A stretch of DNA of 64,000 nt from Marisa cornuarietis. Lineage: Eukaryota > Mollusca > Gastropoda > Architaenioglossa > Ampullariidae. Made by a program: the position numbers and the translations under genes. The notes beneath the pieces were generated by a model. That model was given only the letters and a program-made list of their open reading frames with translations. It had not been told where the DNA came from and made no database searches. Shown here piece by piece: positions 14,092-27,580 of the stretch (positions are counted from its first letter, which is position 1; the number at the start of each line of letters is the position of its first letter). The stretch lies in NCBI GenBank assembly GCA_004794655.1, contig SMMW01000554.1, positions 11,363,501 through 11,427,500 of the forward strand, given 5' to 3'.

Positions 14092-15149
14092 CCGCCTCTA
14101 GTGCAAAATGCATTCAAATTTCACAAACCTAACCTATTGTGAGCCCTTCTGATAGGAGCTCTTGGTAACAATCATCACTTCTTTGCTTTCTCTTTTCGTA
14201 AATTATTTACTTCTGCCTGTGGATTCACGACTCGTTTGAGCAGCCAACACATGAAAATTCACCCTCCTCCCTCCCCCAACACACACGTAAACACAAGCAG
14301 AGAGAAAAAAAACACACATGTAGACAAGTGTCATTCACTTTTCTCTCTGTAGGCAATCGATCTTTGATTAGTAAAGTGTATCTTTCTAGCGAAAAACTTG
14401 TTGCCAAAGAGTCCATCAGCTGCCTGAAGTGTAAGCACTTACCCAATGGACTAATCTTGTCATTTTCCGGGCATTCTATAAAAAGCCAAATTTTAAAATA
14501 AATGACAAGGAAATGCTCTATCGCTAAAAGCGGATTGTCTTGTATTTTGCAGAGTTCTTTGTGATCATACTTTATTGTTGAATTCTCTCTACATTTTTTT
14601 CCATAGTTTCCTTCTTTCAGAGGATAAAAGAACAACGTGCAGAAGCATAATCAGTGTAGTCCTCAAATCCCAAGATGGTCACCATTGCCCGAATGCACGG
14701 CTAAAGCCATTTCAGCTCACACAGGATTCACTTTCGTCCTTTCAATCAACATTCTCTCGTGTCTTTTGAGGTCACCGTAAGACAAAGGGAGGCCAAAAAA
14801 AAATTTTCTACGAGGCCTATTCGGATCGAACGATATTTTTTTAATGACATCTTTTCCGTGGCGTTGTCCTGCTTTAAAATGTAAATGTGTGCACTGAGTA
14901 TCCACTATCAGCTTGCCTACAATCGTGCATATCCAAGTTGGGGTTAATGCCAGGCTACGACACCTTGTTGCGAGGTCAGTGAATGATTAAACAGGCTGAT
15001 ATATATGTATATAGGAGGAGGGTGCGTGGTAAACGTTGGTACCTCTTTTCCTCCGACGCTCTCTTATAATTCCCAACTATATTTCTCTCTAACCTCTTCT
15101 CTTTTGCTTTACCCCTCTTTAACTTTCCCCCTGTATCCCTTTCGTTCGC
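14092..15149. other. Intergenic, nothing recognised
   Basis: No repeat or coding signal beyond pyrimidine-rich stretches at 15050-15150. Confidence 0.55.
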
Positions 15150-15330
15150 TCGAGGTGATCTGGTGGCGCAACGGTTAGTGCCTGTGATAAATCCGGTGAG
15201 GGTTGGCTGTCTTGGGAGGTCGGGGTTCAGATTTCGTTTCGGTCACGGTGTTCGTTCTCTGCAAGTAGTACCTGTTTACAGGGTTGACTGTTTTGCAGCT
15301 ATACAATCTTAGCTGCTGTCTCGGCATAAA
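15150..15330 (+). mobile_element. tRNA-derived SINE
   Basis: Contains an RNA polymerase III A box (TGGCGCAACGG at about 15162) and a B-box-like GGTTCAGATTTC about 60 bp further, followed by a unique body (…CTGTCTCGGCATAAAACAC). The spacing is that of a tRNA-related head, but no cloverleaf closes, so it is not a tRNA gene. Confidence 0.65.
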
Positions 15331-16330
15331 ACACGAATCCCCTCTCCTTTTCCTTCGCTTACCATCCCTACGTCCCTTTTTATTCCTCCACTTTTTTTGC
15401 TCGTCTGCTTTTCTCATTTTCATCTTTTGCACCTTATTCCTCCCTTTCTCTTCTCTCTCGTTCTCTCTCTCTCTCTCCCATATTCAGTCGACCATAGACT
15501 ATGCTTCCGTGTTGTGAAGCTTCGATGAGGCCTCTTGTAAGCATTCAGAAGAACAGTCAGATCAGTTCTCCTCAAAACGGTGCTAGGGTCCAGTGATTTC
15601 TTAACTTTAGGGGTCCTGCCACTGATACACATATTGAAAATCAACAAATGTACGTTTATCTATAAAATACTAAAAATCGAATCAACCTATTCAAGTCGAG
15701 TTTAAAATATTCAGGTTGTGTTCTATTTTTCTCATAGTGTTGGGAATCCGGTTTCATTTTTGCATGGCGTTCGAGGGATAAACGTGAAAAAGTATCACCT
15801 TTGTTATTCTATTATTCTCGTTAACAAAGATTTGTCATTTGTCTCTCGTGTATCGCCTGTCTCTGGTTCTACCGCTCTCCCATCTCTGTCTTTCTTTTCT
15901 AGCACCAAAACATTTGCGAGATGTAGCCTGGTGTTCTTTCGAAACACGTGCATCGTCGGTGAGAAAAAGCGAGAGATTAAAAGTCCTGGCTGTACACCAG
16001 CTCGCAGGATTGAATTCACATCTTTGACAGACGTCATCCGAAATTCAGTCGATTTTCACACCTGCAAGCATTTCGTCCTCTTTCGTCCGCAGGAAGTTTG
16101 TGAGTTCAGATTTCTTCTCCGTCTCATTAAGAAGACTGCCTGTGGAGGTTTTTTTTTTCCAATGTCTCTACAGAGCGGTCTTTTTCTACGCACTCATTTC
16201 AGGATACACCTCACAAACCCTCTCCACTCCCCCTACCATCATCCTTCACTGTTGCTGCAATGTTCTCTCTCAATCTTTTCCTCTCTCTTTCTCCATCTCG
16301 CTCGTTTTTTGTATATGTGTGTATGTGAAA

Positions 16331-16449
16331 ATGTGTGTGTGCGTCCGTGCGTGTGTGTGTGTGTGAGAGAGAGAGAGAGTGTGTGTGTGTTTATGTGGGC
16401 GAGTGGGTGTGCGCACGCGGTTGTGTGTGTGTGTGTGTGTGTGTGTGTG
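16331..16449. repeat. Interrupted (GT)n/(GA)n tract
   Basis: GT runs broken by a GA run (16365-16378) and by GC-rich interruptions; it creates the low-complexity end of a spurious 260-codon ORF. Confidence 0.95.
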
Positions 16450-17299
16450 ATTATTAATTTTTTTATCTATTTCTTTTGTCTCTCGCTGTCATTCTATTGA
16501 TGTCTGTTTTTTTAATCTTTTACATTCTTTTCTTTCTATTTCATTCGTTCCCTTATCTGAATCTCTTTTCCTCTCCACAATCTATTTCTTTCTCTCTCTC
16601 TTGCACACACCCACGTGCACAAACACAGACCAATCTCTTCTATATGGGTGTGATATGGCCTACATATAAAGTTTAAAATTGTTCTCCCCAGCACGCATAA
16701 AAACTTAAAAATCTATCCATCTAACCTCATCTCCATCTAACAAAAACTCCTCAATCTGAAAATAATTTTGCGCCTTCGCTACTGGTAATTTAAATTTTCT
16801 TGCTGTTTCTTTTCTTTTTTTCTGTTCTGTTTTCTTTACTAGCTGTGCTTTCTTCGATTCAACTAAGTTTTTCTTTTCCACCCACGCTGTTCAGAAGCGT
16901 GACAGGCCCTGCTTCCCAAACAATGAAACACTTGATTGACTTTAACGTTTTTTTTTACCCGCAAAATTGAATCCGGGCCTTAGGTACACTGCATCGTGCG
17001 ATTAACTTGCATATATTTATTTACATTTCAATTTCTCAAATCATAACTAGTGCACTCCAACTACTCCCTCTTCTTAAAAACGTTTCTTTTTTTCATTGCT
17101 ACTTATTCCTTAAACCGGTTGTCGATAATTAACACTCACAAGCTGGGATTTCGATCTAAGATTTCGAGTGTTCAGCTCTAAGCTGAGGACGTGGTTTGCA
17201 GATGTTTCTACGTCCAGAAATAGAAACTAATTATCAGAGCTCTTCCAAAACGCATATCATGTTCACTAGAAACAAGCAAGCGAGTGTGGGGAGGGGGGA

Positions 17300-17326
17300 G
17301 AGAGAGAGTGTGTGTGTGTGTGTGTT
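17300..17326. repeat. (GA)n(GT)n tract
   Basis: Short GA run followed by about nine GT units. Confidence 0.9.
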
Positions 17327-18989
17327 TGCCTGCAGATGTACTACCCATATTTTATACAGCTTTACTGAGAGCAAATTTGTCAACTTGACATTAAAAAGTG
17401 CTCTTGAATCAGAATATCAGTTTATCGATTCAAACCATCTTTTCCCCAGTTCTATTTATTATTACTGTGGATGTTATGAATGATTCTTCTCATACATGTA
17501 TTTAGTTTTATTATAAAGGACAGGTGTCACGTTTTGACAAACTGCACTTCTTTTAATTGCTCTGTTGTATTTTTATTTATATTTTATAAAATCTCAGTTC
17601 GTATGATCATTAAAATGAGTATTTATATGACTTTCTATCGACTATCGCGCTTTGGTCATAGAGAGAACAATATGCAGCTGTTTATAGGAACATTATACAA
17701 ATATTCTCACCGTATGTTCTGTCAACAGTTCAGTCAGAAAATCAGCAGCAGTCATTTCCACTGTGACACACGACATTGGTGTTGAAACAGTCACTGTCAT
17801 CAAACGGTTCTCGGCAGGTCAGGTGCTCATTGAGTATTACGATCGCCGATTATTTCCAAGCTTGACTCACCCCAAGGACGAACACTTCCATTGCTGCCTA
17901 TTGGAAGCTCCAAAGGGTAGTCTACTGTGCTGAGTTCAGGATACTACAGTCTCAGTTCATCGAACTTTAATGCTTATCACGTTTCGATATAGGCATTAAA
18001 TGGGACATCTCCTTCTAAGGAAGTGTGCCGGTGTGGACAGTGATGTTAGGCTGTTGGGTATCCCCATGTATCAAAGCAAAGCATCCTCCTCGCAGATTAC
18101 TGTCCCAGCTTGTTTCGAGGGAGTTCTCAACAGGTATATAATCACAGTGTCAGCAGCCGCTGTACTGCCTCCCCTGTGGTTTAGATGGGATATGTCATTT
18201 AAAGAATTAGGCTGCGGGCCATAGCGGGTAATACAGCACCATCAGACTACTGCGGCAAAAACACTGCCTGCCACAAGAGACTATTTCTATTGACTATTTC
18301 TGTTTCAATTGTCTCTGCTGCCACTCACCAGAAAATATTTTTCTCCCTCCATTTCTTTATCACACCCATGCACCCTCATGGGGGTAAGAGCACTGATGTA
18401 TATATATATAGGTAGACAGTTAACCCGAGTGTAGACCGGATACTTCAGAAGTCTGCATCCGCTTTACTCTTGTCCTTCATAGTATAGGCATTTCCCCGCG
18501 TAAACCAGTTTATGAATAGAATTTATTGAAGCATGTAGAAAAAAATAATCTCTTCCTCTCTTCCTCCTCTCTTACTTGGTAAGCAAATTGCAAGTGTATA
18601 CTGTGACACTGCTAATTTGGTGAGCAAAGTGCAAGTTTAGACTGTGACTGCCAGCTTGGTTCATATATGACCCTTGTGAGCTCTGTCGATATTCTGATCC
18701 CATAATTAGTCCAACACTTTTTTCCCTCTTTTTTTCAGAGGGCTGGAAAGGAAGATTACAAAGGATTTTTACGCAAATTGAAATTCTGAGCACTCTGCAC
18801 GTGCAATCACGCCTCGTCTGCGCAATTCTACAGTCCTAAAGGACAAAAAAACGTGCACTAGCAAATGTCCATAAATCTTGCCCGCCCCTTCGTCTGTTGT
18901 TCATTCCAGTCTCCCACAAACACCTGTGTTCATTCTCCACGCCCGAAGTAGTTCTCTCCCCTTAACAGAAGAGCCTCGTTCCCAATAAA

Positions 18990-19005
18990 TACACACACAC
19001 GCACA

Positions 19006-19053
<48 letters not shown>

Positions 19054-19059
19054 CACACA
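18990..19059. repeat. Compound (CA)n(CGCA)n(CA)n microsatellite
   Basis: Third compound CA/CGCA locus of the same pattern as 3670 and 10135. Confidence 0.96.
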
Positions 19060-19510
19060 ATCGCGCTCATATTGCCTTCGTATCTCACAGTGGAGGCATT
19101 TAGACCGTCTGCAGCAAAAGCAGAGGGCTTATGCACAAGAGGACTTTTTTTTCTTTGTTAGGACACTGATCAACATTTGGGTTCCTTCTTTTTTTCTCCT
19201 TCATCCCTTCACTTCCAGCCTGCTGAATCTTCAGCTCTGCGCTAATGTTTGTTTTCTGAGCAAGAAGGTTGCCGGTGACTATGCTGGAGCAGTTGGAATA
19301 AATGCCAAAAGTAAAAGCGTTCTCAGTGAAAGTGTGACTGCGGTCGATAGAACTGATCGCTGTGCCAGACAAAATCCTCTGATTGTGATCTCGAGCTAAC
19401 TGGACTTTCCTGTAATCCATTTTTCTCCTCGGCCGTTCCCGATTTTGGCAAATGCAAATCAGAATCTATTTAAAGGGTCTGCTTTGCTGCTTGGTTTCAT
19501 CTAAACTGCA

Positions 19511-19705
19511 ACAAAACCCCATCGTCAGGGTAGGACCCTGCAAGACAAAACCACATCGATAGGGTCGGACCCAGCCATACAAGGCCATACCTATTCAGGG
19601 TTGGACCCTATCATCTATAGCTTCATTGTCAGGACCAGACCCTTCCAGATACATCCACATCGAGAGGACCAGAACCCGCCAGAGAAGGCCATACGCTGTC
19701 AACAA
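19511..19705. repeat. Diverged tandem repeat, about 36 bp unit, five to six copies
   Basis: Recurring CCACATCGATAGGGTCGGAC, CCTGCCAGAC-like unit; copies start near 19511, 19547, 19583, 19620, 19654 and 19690. Confidence 0.7.
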
Positions 19706-20371
19706 GCTTCGGGACGTTTACTCCTCCGTGACTCTAAGGCGACGCTAGCTCGTCTGTGTACTGTTTCTCTATACACATGTCTGCATCTTGAAATGCACTG
19801 TTAGAGAGATTTAAAAACTAGCCACCCATTTCTGGTTAATTCGATTCCTTTAGAAAACAGATGCACACAAGAGGAATGTTTCTTGTCGGTTTCCTAGCTA
19901 TTCTCATATGACACAGGCAGCAGTTCGATAATTTAGACTGATTGACTTTGTTCCCACGACAGTGAACTTCGTTTTGCAGAACCCATCCACATCCTGTATC
20001 AGCCTAGAGGATTCGTATTGATCCCCTTCATATAAGACGTGGTAGTGTAAGCAAAATCCATCAGATTGGAATGGTTTGGGTTTAGCGCCCGCTGTGTCCC
20101 AAACTGTAGTCTACAGGACCTGTTCATGTACAGTCTGTCAAATTGGTGTTCACCTAAAAGTATATACAAGGCTCTCAACAAAGTTAACTCTGATACTTTC
20201 CGAGGTTTATCCCACTCCGTTCTGTGTTCATCAGTGTAAGCTTTTCTCGTCTAGGCCTCGGAAGCCAGTTAAGATTACTTACAAGGCAGAAATATTTGGG
20301 GAATGTCCACTTCGATAAAAGGGGTTTAAGTTCCGTTTTATAAGAAACGTTCAAAGGTTTGGTTAATCAAA

Positions 20372-20500
20372 CAGTGGCGGCTAAGCCAAGGAGGGGTGGG
20401 CGAGTGGTAACAGCCGCCCCTTTAAAAAAATACTGAGGAGGCAAGAATGTGAGCGTTGGTCACTGTCAGCATGGAGTTTGCCCCTCCCCCAAAGCTGACC
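20372..20500 (+). repeat. CAGTGGCGG-type dispersed repeat end
   Basis: CAGTGGCGGCTAAGCCAAGG, AGGGGTGGGC… followed by GCCCCT and later GCCCCTCCCCC. CAGTGGCG starts are typical termini of non-autonomous hAT-like DNA transposons in many animals; a matching inverted terminus was not found. Confidence 0.35.
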
Positions 20501-21793
20501 ATCTTCCTGCGCCAGCCAAATCTTCCATATAATGTGTTAACACTGCGTATTGAGTTGGAAACCCTCTTCAAGTTTCACACAAGGAGAGAAGGCTTCAAGT
20601 GTTTAATCCAAGCTCTTACACACTAACGTTTTTTGTCTCTCTTTAGATGTCTTCCTGTCGTCAAGTAAGTTTGTATGTTTTAATAAAAAAAATGAACTTT
20701 GCCATGAAAAAAATAGATGTTCATTCAAAGCGCTCTTGTAACCACTTTATTATAATTCATTCATATTATGTATCTAATATTCTTATTTTCTTTTCAGGTA
20801 TTTCTTTCCTTGGTCGTTTCTAGGTCTTTAAATTTCAATTAAATTATTAAGTTTCTGTTTCAAATTTCCCCAATATAAACTCCCTATTTTCACATTGGTC
20901 GTCGTCTCTTCTTTTCTCTCTCTCTCAATGGTGAATGTGGGCGCTTCCTGTTATTCATAAACTACTATGTTAGATTATGAAATTTTGGTTGAATGTTGCT
21001 CATTTATCTGAAAATAGATTGCCCAGAAAGGTTGATAAAATTCTGTACTCTAGCCATCTAAATAATTATAAGATTACTTAAATATACAATATCTTGATTA
21101 TATTGTATAAATAATGTTTTGTGTGTGTATGGGAGAACCAAGGGGTTGGGGATATTAAATTGTACCTGACAGAATTTAAGTTGATGCTTACAGATTGTTA
21201 CCAACAAAAGCGGTATGATCAGATTGACAGTAGTCAACGTTTCACCTTCTACAGTGCATTTAAACATTTCTCAGAATGGGTACCTCTCAGGTATTAAACA
21301 TATAGGCTTTACTAATACATTGATTTAGTTTAGATTAGGGATAGCTGACTTAAATGCCATAAACTTTATTAGTGCACTCAGAAATGCTCTGAGCGATGTC
21401 CATTCTGCAATAACGATGAATCCTAACTGCATTTTGTATTTATTTGTCCCAGATATGCAGATATACGTGAAGAACACATCTCCCAAAAGTTCCAGAAATA
21501 CCCATCCTGCTTTAGAGTTTCTATCCTTATGTCAGACATTAACCCAAATTTGACACGGGGGTTTGCATGTTTTCTTTATAAAGTACTTATAAGAAGAAAT
21601 AAAAATATGTTGCACTAAAGAGGGTGTGAGTGCATGTATGGCTGTGATTTATATGTGTTAGAGAATATGGGAACTTGGTTTAATATATATAAGTCTATAT
21701 GCCTATAGGTCAATATGTATATATGTCTTGTTCTGTAGTATGAATGAAAAGAAAGTTATGCAGTATGGTTCTTTAAAAAAAGAAGTTGGGATT

Positions 21794-21795
<2 letters not shown>

Positions 21796-21869
<74 letters not shown>
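21796..21869. repeat. (GT)n microsatellite
   Basis: About 37 uninterrupted GT units. Confidence 0.97.
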
Positions 21870-21871
<2 letters not shown>

Positions 21872-23216
21872 AATACACATAGGTACAAACTACCTAAGTT
21901 TTGTTTTGATGGCCAATGGCTGTAAGGATGTTTTCAGAGAAAGAGAGAGAGTAGGTATTTTCACAAATGGTATGTTTTGAAGTGCATGTATATGTGTAGT
22001 TACTTTGATAGACGTTGTTTGCGTTACCCTTTAAATAAACTCAGGCCTTATCAATAGAAGTTCAAGTTCTCAAGTTCTCTTCTTCTCTCTCACCTCACCT
22101 TTCTGCCTCACTTTTCTCTTTCTTTCTTTTCCTTGCCACAGTTTCGTAATGTTTATTCTTTAGTCGGTTTTTTATATGTTCGTCTGCTGCAGCTGTTGTC
22201 TGAGAATTAAGCACTTTTAACTTCGCAGAAGCATTCTAGACAACCTGCTGCTCTTCATATGTTTGTCAGCGTAGCTAATATTAGAGGCAAAATATGCATG
22301 GGAACAAAAGACAAGGGAAGTTGATCCGAAGCAGCGACCATGAAACGCTTACAAGACACAAGAAAAGAAAAATACCAACAAAGCTATTATGAAAAAATAA
22401 TGAGCTTTGAAGGAAAATGTTATGAGATGGGGTGTCTAAGCAGGAAAAGTTAATCATCAAGAGTTGAAATCCGCGTCTTAAACATAAATACAAATTAATA
22501 GACTATTGTATTTAAGGCACATAATCCTTAACAAGTTTAGAGATTACACGTGTCAAGTTCAATACCAACATCAAGCACAACGACAAAGTTCACTTACTTA
22601 AAAGCTTTGATGGCAGAAAGGGTGTTGTGAGCTGGACAAATATGGATGAGCGTTTTTGACTAAGTTTGGAAACTGTATGTATACGTTTCACATAGAAACT
22701 TTGACACACTTGGGCAAATGATCGTCCATTTGCTGTCCTGATAATAACGACCTAAATGAAGCTATGTGTCACTAGAGAAACTCCAATAGTTTGAGGCAAG
22801 TGAAAGAGTAGGATCACTAAAAAGGAATTAATATTTAGATTGACATGAGATTGCAGCTTGATTACCAATCACTTATTAAAAAAGCAATGTTAAACATCTT
22901 CCTATTCTACATAAAAATTAGTATTTAGAATGTCCTCTTGTCGCAGAGCTGTACAAATGTTCTGAAAACGCTCGGCTACAAAGAACCCAGCCCTAGCCGT
23001 TGATCTTATTGCTAGACACAAGGATCGGGCTGCCTGCATTTAGTGGAAACACGGTCTGTGTAGGGGGTCACACTACGGCCCCTTCACATTAGTCCTCATT
23101 CTGCTCGGTCAGTTCTCTCCCATCCTGCTCAACGTCGCTGGACGTCGCTAGTAGTCAACGCCACACCGGGCTGGCAGCCAAAGGCTTCTGGAATCTTGTC
23201 TGTCAAATAGACAGTC

Positions 23217-23310
23217 TTGGTGTGTGTGTGTGTGTGTGTGTGACCAACAGCATAGAGCACACGCCTGTGTATGTATGTGTGTGTGCGCGCACACACACAC
23301 ATACATACAT
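23217..23310. repeat. (GT)n plus GT/CA palindrome
   Basis: A GT run at 23219-23242, then a GTGTGTGCGCGCACACAC-centred inverted repeat with 12 bp perfect arms around 23287/23288. Confidence 0.93.
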
Positions 23311-23429
23311 ATATAAGAGAGATAGCCCAACCCTCTGTCTTTTCGGGTGTTCTGCCCTTTCTCCCGTTTTATTCGCTTCGTGGGCCACTTGACTGACAGC
23401 CCTGCTGTCTTTCTGGGTTAAAGTTTCAT

Positions 23430-23545
23430 GGTAGCACTTCGTTAAAACTCTGAGAATATCTAGAAAATGATAGAATTGGTTTCAGTCGCCGTCCTCTTTC
23501 CGGACAACCCCTCATGTTTAACCAACCGGAAGGGCCTCCTCGAGA
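23430..23545 (+). repeat. Dispersed repeat A, copy 1
   Basis: Aligns with 37510-37625 over about 110 bp (shared core …TTCAGTCGCC…CCAACCGG…GCCTCCT). The reverse strand reads like the body of a SINE (…GGCGACTGAAACC…). Boundaries are approximate. Confidence 0.55.
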
Positions 23546-24275
23546 CTCGGATGACTCGGACAATGGTGTCGTTCTTTTCAACGGCTCCTTATTATGCAGT
23601 CTGAAAATAGGAACCGGAAAAAGCTTCTCTCCACCAGAAAAATGTGGGTGTCCGCTTGGGTATCAGCATCATCACTGTCATGGACTTGAAACGGATGTTT
23701 GATAGCATGCTCTCATCCACACACCCACCCCACCCACTCTCCCTGCCCCAGCAATCTTTAACTCTTCTTCTCTCTCCTTCTCCACACTCAACACCCTGTC
23801 TCTCCGATTACCAATCTGTATTGATTTGTCTATTTATATTTTCCCGCTCTTCGCTGTCTTGCTTTTGTGTACAGAAGGAAAAAAGTTTTCAGTATGAAAT
23901 CGCGGATGATGCAAATAATGACACTTAGGAACTGAAGCGTTTCACAAATGAAAGCTTTAGTGATCTCTTGTTAAGGACCAATAGATTGTCTCTAGTTTTA
24001 CATTTTCTAGCCACAAGAAAAACTTTTCACATACCATTCACAGCCTTCTATGGTGTATGGCCATAGCTGCTGAGTAGTTATGAACACCTGTCGCCTCAGT
24101 GCAGATTGTCTGACAAGTGCGTTTACGCGTCTTCTAAGTAGTTTGATGGATGTTTCAGGCTGAATGACTGTTCTTGTGCTGAAATTGTTTTCCCTTTGTT
24201 TGAAGGTGAATAGCCTTTCGACACGAACAGAAGAGGTAAGAAGGTAAGAGTGGTAAGGGAGGGGTAATCTAAGTG

Positions 24276-24400
24276 CAGTGGCGTAGGAAGATGCTCGGCT
24301 TTGGGAGGGGGGGGGCAAGCTCCATGCTTACAATGAATAACGTACACATTCTTGCATTCCCAGCATCTTTTTTTTTGGGGGGGGGGGCGACTGAAGTGGT
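24276..24400 (+). repeat. CAGTGGCGTAGGAAG-type dispersed repeat with G-runs
   Basis: GCAGTGGCGTAGGAAGATGC then a nine-G run and, 60 bp later, a T9G11 run. Resembles the ends of hAT-like elements; ends not defined. Confidence 0.35.
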
Positions 24401-24429
24401 TCAACGTGTCTAGGGGACAGTATATGGAA

Positions 24430-26759
24430 GGCGGAATCCAAACCTCTGCTTCCGCCTCGTTTACCTCCCCTGATATATCAGGCATGCTTTTTCGATAGAC
24501 AGCTGAGACAGACGAAATGTTCCATTCACAGGCCTGAAAAGGTTTTAAGACCGTTCTTCGAACGTTTGACCATCATGCACGAGCATTGTCAAACTAGTCT
24601 AGCGGCAATAACGCACTAACTAAAGGCAAGGGAGAATCAAGCCAAAAAGGCTATGGGTGAGTATCTGTGTGAGGCTTCAGTGTTGGTGTTGCTATGAAAC
24701 TTCTATCTTAGCATTGATTTTTTTTTTTGGAAGCGCCAGCTTGGAAAAAAAATTTAATTGCAAAATCATCGCAGGATCGAGGAAAATAAAATCAAAACGA
24801 GCGTGGCCAAGTAGATATTTTCTGATAGCATGACACAAATTTCTGAGAAGTAACGCTTGCAAGAAGATTTACCACTGTCGTCTGATGAGCATCAGCCTTT
24901 AGTTCTCCTGTTCCACGCTGTCTGAAGACTTTCCTCAAAGACTTTTCGCCATTTTTTCCCGACTAATAAACCCAACGAGAAGGCTTTGGCAGCGGCCTGA
25001 GCGGTCTATAAAGCATGGTTCCAGCACTAAGACGCCTTCTTCCTGACATTCCCTTTTGTTAGCCTCGCGATTATGCGAGCAAGCATATCAAAAGAAACTA
25101 TACAACGATTGTCCGGACATATTAACTAAATTTCTTCTTTTTTCCACTCTTCTTTCGTTCCTTTCTTTCTTTTATTCTTCAATATATTCTTATTTTATTC
25201 TTTTTACTCTTTTCTGTACTCTTTTTCCTTGACAAGAACAGTCCCTGTAGACAATATTAAAAAGATTAAGGACAACAAATGGTGGGGACTGCGGGGGACC
25301 GTTCCATTGGTGATAAGCTCATGAATGAATTTCACATCGCTCTGGGAGCGTGAAACGATGGCCAGAATAGACGAACTGGCAGCTTCTGGATAATTTCAAT
25401 TCACTGTGCTGGTGACTTGAGGCCATGCCACATAGAAAGCTTTTCCTCTCTCCAACGGTCACCCTATCAAGTCTCTGAACCGATGTCTTAGGTTACCGTT
25501 AATCTTATCCTCTCTGTCATCTGGAAGACGAAATGTGGTTCTTATGTATAACTTCGGATAATTACCCTTTCTTTTTTCCAAGAGCTGGGTCGTTAATCCG
25601 CTTCTCCTACTTATAGTGGCAATTTGTTTCCTGGCGAAGCGACAAATGGGACCTTTGGAAAACCTGTGCCTCCCTACTTCTATCAAATTTTCTCACTGTG
25701 CCCCCATTTCGCCGCTTGCCATCGCCCTAACCCCCGACACACACACACACACATACTTTTTTCCCCTTCTCAAATCGGTGGTTCAGGATTCTCTAACCGG
25801 CAGAAACAGCAAAGTGTTTACCTTTCACTTGTCAAATCGCTCTGCCATCCTCGATTGATGTACTTCCGTCCTGCTCAACTTGCAAATATAACCCACTCCC
25901 TCACTTTTTGCTACTCTCACCCCCCTTTCTCTCACTCACTGTCTCAGTCCCTCTCTCTCTCTCTTCCTTCCCCTCCCAACATTTCAAACACGACGCCGCC
26001 TCAAACGAGCTCCAGAGCCAATTGTCGCCTGAGTTTGGGCAGCCAAGAGGACGGTCGTGGAGGACGCTCCAAGATAGAAACGAGCCGTGTGTCGAGGACA
26101 TTGGGAGTTTGAGGCGCCTGAAGGAGATTGGAGCATCGTGTCAGCCAGGTTGACAGAAGCCATACATATGGCGGCAGACGTATTTTCCCCCAGCCTGTCT
26201 TTGGGGTGTTCATTATGAACTGAGTGGCAGCTGGCCGGAATGATAGGTCCCAGCTTTGTGTCCAAGGAAGTTGCGTTCTAGTGTTCAGCGAGATTTTCTT
26301 TCTTGTAAACAAAGCATAGATTCTCCTTTATTGTTAATTTTGTGTTTATTTATTTACTTATTTTATTAGTGTGTACGTTTGTTCAATTTTCTGACGGTTT
26401 ATTGCTCTGGTTGGTTGGTTGGTTGGTCGGTGGGTGGTTCAGCGGGTCAGTTGTGTTTACTGTTTAGAGGTAGAGACGCGATGTCAAACATTCTTCCAGT
26501 GTGATTTAGCAATTCGTCTGTTAACATGTAACCCGAGGATTTTTTAAAGTGGAAGAAGGGGGCTTTATCTCCGGGTTGTCTCGGTTGAGATTTCCTTGCT
26601 TTGAAGAATGCCATACAGGGAAGAAATCCACAACGGCGGGGGAGGGAACTGGAATAGCAGGTGAGAAGACGAAAGAGTAATGACAGACGAGTGGGTGATA
26701 AAAGACAAGCAGGACAATGGACAGGCAGGAAAGCAAGCAGACGGTGACACTAAGACACG
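24430..26759. other. Intergenic, nothing recognised
   Basis: Pyrimidine-rich stretches and short CA runs. The overlapping ORFs at 25620-26310 on both strands look like composition effects. Confidence 0.5.
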
Positions 26760-26905
26760 GAAGCGGATAGCCGAGTGGTTAGAACGCTGGCGGCTGAACC
26801 GAGAGGCGTGGCGGTTGGAGAGTGGTGTCCCTTCGCCTTACCGGCTGGAGGGAACGAGCTCTCTCTGCTCTTTTTCTTTTATTCCGTGTAGTGCCTTTGG
26901 GTTTT
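26760..26905 (+). mobile_element. tRNA-derived SINE, copy 1
   Basis: Head with A box TAGCCGAGTGG (about 26768), resembling a Leu/Ser-type tRNA start, then a body sharing 20 identical bases (26826-26845) with the reverse-oriented copy at 36224-36243. Continues into a T-rich tail. No B box of a working tRNA. Confidence 0.6.
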
Positions 26906-27499
26906 TATTGTATTTGGTGTTTGCTGATAACTGTTAATCTGTGCTTTTCGCTGCGTTTCACCTGTCGCTGTTCTGGACTATTTTCTGAGCCTGTGCCCCA
27001 TTTTTGTAGTCTTTATCGTCTAACGGTCGTGAACGCCATATCCACATCATCTCGACTCCTGGATTTTTGCTTGTTGATTTAAATCATCACTACCCTGCAG
27101 ATTGCTCAGCACTTTCTGCTCTACTTCGGTACATTTTCCTCGCAACATTCTTTCCGCTGCTTTAGATTGTGGATCTCCGTGAGTCAACAAGCAAGGACTT
27201 GATTCTCTCATCTCTTGTCTACATCGTTGCCTCCTGCTTCATCTATTTTCTTCAATTCCGTTGTACGTGTTGATGTGACCTCCGTGACAGTCGTATGTGC
27301 GCTAACAATGAAGAACTTAATGTTTATATGTGCCGCCACCTCCACCACTAACTATTCCACTGATACTACGACTACAAATCCCAGCTGCAGCTGGTAGTTT
27401 AACTGAGCTGTTGTGCATCTATGCAGACGGCATTCACTTTGAAAACACAAGGAACTCTTTGTTTTGAGACCATTATTATTCTCATGTCTGTGTGTTTAT

Positions 27500-27580
27500 A
27501 TTTTAAGCGCCTTGAGTTGGCTAATGCTGGAAAAAGGCGCTGTACAAATCTTCTATTTATTTATTATTTATTATTATACC
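27500..27580 (+). repeat. Retroposon 3' tail of the AGCGCCTTGAG…GGCGCTGTACAAAT type
   Basis: AAGCGCCTTGAGTTGG…AAAAAGGCGCTGTACAAATC followed by a T/A-rich (ATTT/ATT)n tail. The inverted GGCGC/GCGCC pair can form a hairpin; such 3' ends are typical of L2/CR1-mobilised SINEs. Confidence 0.6.

Larger units (their letters stand above)
19706..23216. other. Intergenic with one long GT tract
   Basis: AT-rich; contains the repeat end at 20372 and the GT tract at 21796. No coding exon recognised. Confidence 0.55.

Noticed and set aside
15718..16500. 260-codon plus-strand ORF, the longest non-repeat ORF
   Set aside because: No family features; the C-terminal third is translated GT/GA repeat and the rest is pyrimidine-rich DNA giving Ser/Leu/Phe by composition.
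25616..26312. Several overlapping ORFs of 80-162 codons on both strands
   Set aside because: Open in several frames at once through biased composition; no family match or splice support.
26765..26840. Possible tRNA gene (TAGCCGAGTGG)
   Set aside because: No acceptor stem pairing and no proper B box; treated as a SINE head.
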